Source: Clostridia bacterium (GTDB lineage: Bacteria > Bacillota > Clostridia > Oscillospirales > Acutalibacteraceae). From it: 6,868 nucleotides of DNA. Positions 1 to 4,361 of the stretch are shown in pieces (positions within the stretch are counted from its first letter, which is position 1; each line of letters begins with the position of its first letter). The notes under the pieces are model-generated. The model was given only the letters and a program-made list of their open reading frames with translations, did no database searches and had not been told where the DNA came from. A program made the position numbers and the translations under genes. The DNA is taken from NCBI GenBank assembly GCA_900755995.1, contig CAAEIM010000194.1:1-6868 (forward strand), read 5' to 3'.

Positions 1-6
1 ACCCCA

Positions 7-26
7 CCGCCTTTTGAAAAAGGCGG
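7..26. terminator. GC-rich hairpin at left edge, possible terminator or repeat fragment
   Basis: CCGCCTTT (7-14) and AAAGGCGG (19-26) form a perfect 8-bp stem around a TGAA tetraloop. The stem is GC-rich at its base and stands out from the AT-rich sequence that follows. On the + strand it is followed by GCGAAAACTTTT rather than a clean T-run, so it is a weak candidate for an intrinsic terminator of an upstream gene (possibly dnaA, not visible here). It could instead be the end of a dispersed intergenic repeat that continues off the left edge. None of the three forward frames across the first 40 bases looks like a DnaA C-terminus. Confidence 0.4.
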
Positions 27-79
27 GCGAAAACTTTTAGTCCTTTATCCGCAACATAGTTTATTGACAGACTATTTTA

Positions 80-119
80 TTAGTTCAAAACTTTCTTCTA
101 AATTAAAGCTTTGAGCTAA
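80..119. repeat. Imperfect 15-bp inverted repeat with 10-nt loop
   Basis: Arms 80-94 and 105-119 are complementary at 13 of 15 positions. In RNA one of the two exceptions would be a U-G wobble and the other an A-C mismatch. The loop is 10 nt (95-104). No T-run follows on either strand, so it does not look like a standard terminator. It could be a cruciform or protein-binding element of the origin region, or a structure in a leader or small RNA. Confidence 0.5.
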
Positions 120-152
120 AAAAATTAACATTTTATTAAACATTCATTTAAC

Positions 153-177
153 ATCTTTCAACCTGATGTTGAAAGAT
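153..177. repeat. Perfect 10-bp inverted repeat with 5-nt spacer
   Basis: ATCTTTCAAC (153-162) is an exact reverse complement of GTTGAAAGAT (168-177), with CTGAT between. The arms carry CTTTCAAC-type sequences pointing at each other, loosely similar to degenerate DnaA boxes (the - strand reads TTTCAACA at 174-167). No T-run follows, so a binding site or structured element is more likely than a terminator. Confidence 0.6.
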
Positions 178-184
178 AAAGTCG

Positions 185-214
185 TTTTAACAGGCGATGT
201 AAAAGCTGTTAAAA
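185..214. repeat. Perfect 9-bp inverted repeat with 12-nt spacer
   Basis: TTTTAACAG (185-193) and CTGTTAAAA (206-214) are exact reverse complements. Each arm contains a TTAACA motif, one per strand. The right arm overlaps a weaker 6-bp inverted repeat, AAAAAG (211-216) with CTTTTT (225-230), so two alternative hairpins are possible. It lies 8 nt downstream of the previous inverted repeat. Confidence 0.5.
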
Positions 215-270
215 AGGTGTTAGACTTTTTGAGGACGGTTTTTTTAAGTAAAAATCGGACAAAATACCAA

Positions 271-321
271 TTTTTAACATATTAACACTCCCTACTACTA
301 CTACGAATATTTTATTATCAC
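271..321. promoter_or_regulatory. Candidate origin unwinding element: DnaA-box-like pair, DnaA-trio-like repeat and AT-rich tract
   Basis: TTTTTAACA (271-279) and ATATTAACA (279-287) abut each other and resemble DnaA boxes with A in place of C at position 6. A short C-rich spacer follows, then CTACTACTACTAC (292-304). Its complement reads 3'-GAT-5' four times, the form of DnaA-trio elements described in the Bacillus subtilis origin. The AT-rich sequence 305-320 follows, as expected for a duplex unwinding element. The order box, GC-richer spacer, trios, AT-rich tract matches the known basal unwinding arrangement, and the site is about 40 bp before dnaN. The trio-like repeat and layout are seen directly. 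The function is inferred. Confidence 0.6.
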
Positions 322-341
322 TACATAAAGGAGAGCTTCAT

Positions 342-1448
342 TTGAAAATTTCTTGTTTACGAACAGATTTGGCTAACGCTGTGTCAAATGTTTCAAGAGC
401 TGTTTCTTCAAAGGCGGCAATACCTGCTCTTGAAGGAGTACTCATTAAGGCATACGACAATTCACTAAATATATCGGGCTATAATCTTGAAATCGGAATT
501 ACCACAGATATTGATGTTACTATTCAGGAGGAAGGAGAAATTGTAGTCAGTGCAAAACTCTTTCTCGATATAGTAAGAAAATTGCCTGAGGAAGTTGTGA
601 TGATTGAAACCGATGAGAGAATGGTAACATATATCACCTGCGGCAATGTAGATTACCAGATTGTGGGAATGTCGTCAATCGAATATCCGGATTTGCCTAC
701 TTTTGAGCAGACCGACCTCATTACTGTAAATGCAAAAACTCTGCGTGAAATGATAAGGCAGACAGTATATGCTGTTTCAGACAATAACGCAAAGCCGATT
801 TATACAGGTTCTCTCTTTGAAATTGAGGACGGACTTTTTAAGATTATTGCCATTGACGGCTACAGAATGGCTATCAGAAGTGAAAATGTCGACTCTGAGA
901 GCAAAAACAAATTTGTTGTTCCTGGTAAAACTCAGCTTGAGGTTCTTAAGCTGCTCAATGATGACGAGCAAAACGTGGATATTATCATCGGTCAAAGGCA
1001 TATCACATTCAGGGTTGACAATTACAGGGTAATTTCCAGACTTATTGAGGGAACTTTTATTGACTATAAAACCACAATTCCGACAGATATTAAAACCGAG
1101 GTTATTATAAATACAAGGGTTATAATCAACTCGGTTGAGAGAATGTCACTTTTGAATAACGACAGGATTCAAAGCCCCGTACGCTGTAATTTTGATAACG
1201 ATGAAATCAAGCTTTCGTGCGCTTCCGCCGTGGGCAGAGCAAACGACAGTATTTCTGTTTCGATTATGGGCGAAAAGGTGGAAATTGGATTTAACAACAA
1301 ATATCTGCTCGACGCACTAAAAAACTGCGATACCGACGAAATAAAACTTGCTTTAAGCGGCCCGATTAAGCCAATGGTTATTAAACCTGTCAAGGGCGAC
1401 AGCTTTTTGAGCATTGTAGTTCCTATGAGGCTTTCAAATGAAGGATAA
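342..1448 (+). CDS. dnaN: DNA polymerase III subunit beta (sliding clamp)
   Basis: This is the ring-shaped clamp that holds the replicative polymerase on DNA in the cytoplasm and docks ligases, repair polymerases and other partners. The product is 368 residues, close to the usual 366-380, and covers all three clamp domains (roughly 1-125, 126-245, 246-368). Typical clamp stretches are VSRAVSSKAAIPALEGVLI (about 17-35), IDGYRMA near 175, and the C-terminal VVPMRL (359-364) that lines the partner-binding cleft. The start is TTG: AAGGAG (328-333) lies 8 nt upstream and no in-frame ATG or GTG fits that ribosome binding site. The gene overlaps yaaA by 11 bp, so the two are probably translated from one message with recF and remB. 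Assignment is secure. Only the promoter is unresolved. Confidence 0.97.
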   Translation: MKISCLRTDLANAVSNVSRAVSSKAAIPALEGVLIKAYDNSLNISGYNLEIGITTDIDVTIQEEGEIVVSAKLFLDIVRKLPEEVVMIETDERMVTYITCGNVDYQIVGMSSIEYPDLPTFEQTDLITVNAKTLREMIRQTVYAVSDNNAKPIYTGSLFEIEDGLFKIIAIDGYRMAIRSENVDSESKNKFVVPGKTQLEVLKLLNDDEQNVDIIIGQRHITFRVDNYRVISRLIEGTFIDYKTTIPTDIKTEVIINTRVIINSVERMSLLNNDRIQSPVRCNFDNDEIKLSCASAVGRANDSISVSIMGEKVEIGFNNKYLLDALKNCDTDEIKLALSGPIKPMVIKPVKGDSFLSIVVPMRLSNEG

Positions 1449-1650
1449 AAAAATCAGCATTGACACAGAATTTATAAAATTACAGGATTTGCTCAAGCTT
1501 GCGGGCGTTTGCGACACAGGCGGAATGGCAAAAATGATAATTCAGAACGGAGATGTTACCGTAAACGGCGATGTATGTACTATGCGTGGCAAAAAAATGC
1601 GCAAGGGCGACTTTGCCGAATTTAACGGCGAAAAAATCTCCGTAGTCTGA
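1438..1650 (+). CDS. yaaA: S4 domain-containing protein YaaA
   Basis: This small S4-like RNA-binding protein of 70 residues belongs to the family typically encoded between dnaN and recF in Firmicutes. The S4 core is visible: the IDTEFIKLQDLLKLAGVCDTGG segment (about 8-29), then MAKMIIQNGDVTVNG (30-44), then RGKKMRKGD (50-58), with a basic surface suited to RNA. The family is related to ribosome-associated S4 proteins, but its exact cellular role is not well established. The ATG at 1438 overlaps the end of dnaN in another frame, and GAGG (1427-1430) lies 7 nt upstream, so translational coupling to dnaN is likely. recF starts 17 nt after its stop. The family call is strong from both sequence and position. 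Confidence 0.93.
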   Translation: MKDKKISIDTEFIKLQDLLKLAGVCDTGGMAKMIIQNGDVTVNGDVCTMRGKKMRKGDFAEFNGEKISVV

Positions 1651-1667
1651 GTTGGGAATGATGTTTT

Positions 1668-2765
1668 TTGAAGGTACTTGCGCTGAAATTTGAAAATTAC
1701 AGAAATCTTGAGGACTCAATTATTACTCCGTGCGACGGTGTAAATGTAATTTACGGCGACAATGCACAGGGAAAAACCAACCTGCTTGAGGCTTTGTGGA
1801 TGTTTTGCGGAGGTCATTCCTTCAGGGGTTCAAAGGACAACGAGCTGATAAAGTTTGACAAAAATTTTGCCAGACTTGATGTAAGATTTTTTGGACAGGA
1901 CAGGGAACAGACCGCCTCAATTAAATTTAAGGGCAGTAAAAAGCAGGTTGAAATCAATTCCGTCCCTAAAAATTCGGCGGCGGCACTGATTGAGAGGTAC
2001 TGTGCGGTGGTATTTTCACCCGAGCACCTGAACCTGATAAAAAGAGGTCCGTCTGAAAGGCGAAAATTCATTGACAGCGCAATTTGCAGAGAAAAACTAA
2101 AAAACGCCGTTGCACTTTCAAGGTACAACCGCACTCTGAATCAGAGAAATTTCCTGCTCAAGGACATTTTTAAGAATCCTCAGCTTGAAGAAACTCTTTC
2201 CGTCTGGGACAATTCTCTGCTTAAAAACGGTGCAATACTCATAAAGCAGAGAATGGAGTATCTGCAAATGCTTTCAAAAAAGGCTGAGGAGTATCATCTG
2301 GGCATTTCGTGTGGCAAGGAAAAGCTCCAAATTCGGTATTTGTCAACTACAAATGCTGAATCAGGGGATAGTATAGAGCAGATTTACCAAAAATTATGTG
2401 AAAGCTTTAGGAAGTCTAAGGCAGATGATATAAGAAACGGCTGTACCACAAAGGGTGCTCACAGAGATGACGCAGAAATTCTGATTAACGGCAGAAATGC
2501 CAGACTCTATGCCTCTCAAGGTCAGCAGAGGAGTGCTGTTTTGTCGCTCAAACTTGCCGAGGCGGCGGTTTTGTCAGAGAGAATGGGCGAAAAGCCTATA
2601 ATTCTGCTTGATGATGTTATGAGTGAGCTTGACAGCAAAAGACAGGATTTTCTGCTCAATAAGCTTTGCGACTGTCAGGTTTTTATCACCTGCTGTGAGC
2701 AATCGAACAAGGAACAGCTCAAAAAAGGAAAAATTTTTAATGTGAGCAACGGAGTAATAAGCTGA
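1668..2765 (+). CDS. recF: DNA replication and repair protein RecF
   Basis: RecF is an SMC/ABC-type ATPase that binds gapped DNA and, with RecO and RecR, helps load RecA at stalled forks and single-strand gaps. The 365-residue product has the family's usual length and landmarks: N-terminal FENYRNL (8-14), Walker A GDNAQGKT (30-37), the conserved FSPEHLNLIKRGPSERR (116-132), KGAHRDD (262-268), the ABC signature SQGQQR (283-288) and Walker B with D-loop, IILLDDVMSELD (311-322). The start is TTG. The in-frame codon nine bases upstream is a TGA stop (1659-1661), and the two nearby ATGs (1658 and 1661) are out of frame. The ribosome binding site is weak (GTTGGGA, 1651-1657), suggesting modest expression or coupling to yaaA. 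remB begins one base after the stop. Confidence 0.97.
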   Translation: MKVLALKFENYRNLEDSIITPCDGVNVIYGDNAQGKTNLLEALWMFCGGHSFRGSKDNELIKFDKNFARLDVRFFGQDREQTASIKFKGSKKQVEINSVPKNSAAALIERYCAVVFSPEHLNLIKRGPSERRKFIDSAICREKLKNAVALSRYNRTLNQRNFLLKDIFKNPQLEETLSVWDNSLLKNGAILIKQRMEYLQMLSKKAEEYHLGISCGKEKLQIRYLSTTNAESGDSIEQIYQKLCESFRKSKADDIRNGCTTKGAHRDDAEILINGRNARLYASQGQQRSAVLSLKLAEAAVLSERMGEKPIILLDDVMSELDSKRQDFLLNKLCDCQVFITCCEQSNKEQLKKGKIFNVSNGVIS

Positions 2766-2766
2766 A

Positions 2767-3048
2767 ATGTATTTGCATTTAGGACAGGATACTGTCATTA
2801 CTACAAAGTCAATTATCGGTATTTTTGATATAGACAGATGTACTGTTTCAAAAAAAACCAGAGATTATCTTGCCGAGGCAGAAAAGAGGGGAAGCGTGAT
2901 AAATGTTTCCTACGAGCTGCCAAAATCGTTTATTGTCTGCAAAGAAAACGGCAGAGTTACAGTGTATATAAGCCAGCTCTCAAGCAAAACACTGTATAAA
3001 AGGCATAAGGACGGATATGTAAAAGCATTGCAGAGTGATATTACATAG
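2767..3048 (+). CDS. remB: Extracellular matrix regulator RemB (DUF370 family)
   Basis: This is a 93-residue DUF370 protein. In Bacillus subtilis RemB (YaaB), encoded in the same place after recF, is a regulator that together with RemA promotes expression of biofilm matrix genes. The hallmark N-terminus MYLHLGQDTVI is followed by IIGIFDIDRCTVSKKTRDYLAEAE and the LPKSFIVC segment (about 52-59), all strongly family-like. The ATG is one base after the recF stop. GGAG (2751-2754), inside the recF end, lies 12 nt upstream, a long spacing consistent with translational coupling. The C-terminal part after about residue 75 (basic, LYKRHKDGYVK) is somewhat longer than in the roughly 80-residue Bacillus protein. 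The family assignment is firm. The matrix role in this organism is inferred. Confidence 0.92.
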   Translation: MYLHLGQDTVITTKSIIGIFDIDRCTVSKKTRDYLAEAEKRGSVINVSYELPKSFIVCKENGRVTVYISQLSSKTLYKRHKDGYVKALQSDIT

Positions 3049-3056
3049 AGTATAAT
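3028..3056 (+). promoter_or_regulatory. Possible sigma-A-type promoter before the zinc-ribbon gene pair
   Basis: An exact TATAAT (3051-3056) sits 17 nt downstream of TTGCAG (3028-3033), which matches the -35 consensus only in TTG. It overlaps the last codons of remB and points at the gene starting at 3160, giving an expected leader of roughly 95 nt. The region is very AT-rich, so a chance -10 match is quite possible. Confidence 0.35.
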
Positions 3057-3112
3057 TTTTAAAATAATAAAACAAGATAGTATAAAAAATAAGTATAAAT
3101 TATGAATGTATT

Positions 3113-3128
3113 TTGAATATTTATTCAA
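3113..3128. repeat. 16-bp palindrome upstream of the first zinc-ribbon gene
   Basis: TTGAATA (3113-3119) and TATTCAA (3122-3128) are exact reverse complements separated by TT. The site lies about 19 nt before the AGAGG ribosome binding site of the next gene and downstream of the proposed promoter. That would suit an operator or a small leader hairpin, but AT-rich palindromes of this size also arise by chance. Confidence 0.35.
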
Positions 3129-3159
3129 TTTTATATAAATTTCAAAAGAGGTATTGATT

Positions 3160-3879
3160 ATGAAAGCTAAAAAATGTCCCTATTGTTACAAGAGGGTTTC
3201 TTATATTTCGGGAATGTCGAACAGACGAAAAAGTGAATATATATGCACAAGATGCGGTAAGGAAAGCAAGGTTGTAATCAACAAGACCATATTTTTAGCT
3301 TTTGCCGTTGCAGTCGCTGTATCGGCAGGAATTATGCTTTACTGGATTAAGTCCGGCAGAATCAGCGACCCGAGGGGAGTTCTGCTTGTTGCAGCTCCGC
3401 TTGTAATTTTTATGTTCATAACCCCAATGTTTTTAAAATATCTTCCGCTTAAAAAATACAAAAAGACTATGGAGGCTAAAAAGGCAGGCATAGTTTATTC
3501 TGAAAACATAGCAGGGGATATATCGGAGGAATTTACCTTTAATCCTAATAAAATTTCAAAAAACATAGAAAATACCTCAAAAATTGCTATAGATTCAAGC
3601 GTGTTTAACGAGCTGAAAAAGAAAAGAGATGCCGAGAGAGTTCAGCTTCAGGAAAAAATCAGCGGCGGCAGTGAAGCAGACGAAAATGAAGATTCGTTTG
3701 TGCCCGTAATTAACAACGTCAGCGAGGAACACGCTTCATCAGACGCTCCGCTTAAAAAGCTGAAATCGGACTCTGATTCGGGCTTTACCCGCACCCGCCA
3801 CTATATTCCGCCTCAGGAGGATATAGTGAGCACAAAGAAAAGCGAAACCAACAAATACACAGCAAACAGGAAGTTTTAA
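3160..3879 (+). CDS. Zinc-ribbon, two-transmembrane protein of unknown function (first of a tandem pair)
   Basis: I do not recognise a named function. The 239-residue product begins with a probable zinc ribbon: CPYC (6-9) and CTRC (29-32), 19 residues apart. Two hydrophobic segments follow, about 43-62 and 74-93, joined by a short loop, then the lysine-rich LKKYKK (97-102). By the positive-inside rule both termini should be cytoplasmic. Residues about 105-239 form a hydrophilic tail with an acidic patch (EADENEDSF) and a basic end, likely largely disordered. The front resembles the cxxc_20_cxxc small-protein family (TIGR04104) as I recall it. The start is placed at ATG 3160, with AGAGG (3147-3151) 8 nt upstream. 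A TTG two codons earlier is only 2 nt from that site. The stop is 3 nt from the next gene, a likely paralogue. Confidence 0.85.
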   Translation: MKAKKCPYCYKRVSYISGMSNRRKSEYICTRCGKESKVVINKTIFLAFAVAVAVSAGIMLYWIKSGRISDPRGVLLVAAPLVIFMFITPMFLKYLPLKKYKKTMEAKKAGIVYSENIAGDISEEFTFNPNKISKNIENTSKIAIDSSVFNELKKKRDAERVQLQEKISGGSEADENEDSFVPVINNVSEEHASSDAPLKKLKSDSDSGFTRTRHYIPPQEDIVSTKKSETNKYTANRKF

Positions 3880-3882
3880 GCT

Positions 3883-4233
3883 ATGCTGAAATTACCCGTA
3901 TGCCCTCACTGCCACACGGTTTATTCCTACGGCGAGGTGCGCAAAATAGCCAAAGAAAAATCTCATACCTGCTACCACTGCAAAAAGCAGTTCAGACCGA
4001 ACAAAGCTCCCTGCGCAGTGCTCATAGCGGCTCTGGTTGTGATTGCCGTTGCGGCAAATGTAGGTGCGCTCTATATGACTCCAAATTTGAATTTTTATAC
4101 GCTTGTCGGGATAAATATATTTTTAATACTTATTGCATTTTTATTATATCCGATGTTTGTGGCGTTTAAAAAATTAAAAGAGCCAAAAGAGCAAAAAATG
4201 CAGGAAAAAAATAAGACAAAAAACAAGAAATAA
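3883..4233 (+). CDS. Zinc-ribbon, two-transmembrane protein of unknown function (second of a tandem pair)
   Basis: No specific function can be named. The 116-residue product has CPHC (7-10) and CYHC (30-33), a probable zinc ribbon, then hydrophobic segments at about 44-65 and 72-95, and a short tail of mostly lysine, glutamate, glutamine and asparagine (96-116). Aligned with the upstream protein without gaps, all four cysteines are offset by exactly one residue, and a PMF motif at the end of the second membrane segment falls 57 residues after the last cysteine in both. This supports a tandem duplication in which only the first copy has the long tail. AGGAAG (3868-3873) lies 9 nt before the ATG, inside the preceding gene, so the pair is almost certainly co-transcribed. 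It also resembles the cxxc_20_cxxc family. Confidence 0.83.
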   Translation: MLKLPVCPHCHTVYSYGEVRKIAKEKSHTCYHCKKQFRPNKAPCAVLIAALVVIAVAANVGALYMTPNLNFYTLVGINIFLILIAFLLYPMFVAFKKLKEPKEQKMQEKNKTKNKK

Positions 4234-4255
4234 ATTTTTAGAATTGAAATTAACA

Positions 4256-4355
4256 GGCTTATAAGCTGCAAGGCACAAGCCGGATAAAAATACTTTCCAC
4301 TCGTTTTGAGTGCGAACAGAACCGAAGATTTGACTGCGGCTCTGATAACGGAGGT
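4256..4355 (+). promoter_or_regulatory. gyrB leader with short stem-loops and strong ribosome binding site
   Basis: Within the 128-bp gap before gyrB there is a 10-bp palindrome GCTTATAAGC (4257-4266). Its left part can alternatively pair with AAGCC at 4277-4281. A small hairpin, CACTC/GAGTG around GTTTT, spans 4298-4312. An 8-nt stem with one mismatch (CAGAACCG 4317-4324 with CGGCTCTG 4337-4344) ends 5 nt before the strong GGAGGT (4350-4355). The ribosome binding site is 6 nt from the gyrB ATG. No well-spaced promoter could be identified, although gyrase genes are often transcribed separately and respond to supercoiling. None of the hairpins has a T-run typical of a terminator for the upstream gene pair. 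Confidence 0.4.
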
Positions 4356-4361
4356 AAGAAG

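Larger units (their letters stand above)
31..341. other. AT-rich gene-free interval upstream of dnaN, probable chromosomal origin region (oriC)
   Basis: There is no convincing gene in this stretch. In many Firmicutes the interval before dnaN separates it from dnaA and contains the unwinding site of oriC. Supporting signals seen here are strong AT richness, several 9-mers one mismatch from the DnaA box TTWTNCACA (45-53, 61-69, 271-279 and, on the - strand, 207-215), repeated TTAACA motifs, three stem-loops (80-119, 153-177, 185-214), and a DnaA-trio-like repeat at 292-304 followed by an AT-rich tract. There is no exact canonical DnaA box, so the origin call rests on context plus the trio-like element. 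The dnaN promoter probably lies here too, but no well-spaced -35/-10 pair could be identified. Confidence 0.55.

Noticed and set aside
64..92. Exact TTGACA (64-69) as the -35 box of a dnaN promoter
   Set aside because: The hexamer at the right distance (87-92) matches TATAAT at only three positions, and the site lies about 270 bp before dnaN inside a stem-loop region.
1..114. Open frame at the left edge that might be the end of dnaA
   Set aside because: The frame open to the TGA at 112-114 translates to sequence unlike the DnaA DNA-binding domain, and the other two frames stop within 40 bases.
2685..2699. RecF C-terminal FITCCE segment, where Bacillus RecF has several threonines
   Set aside because: This position varies among RecF proteins and all catalytic motifs are intact, so it is not evidence of altered function.
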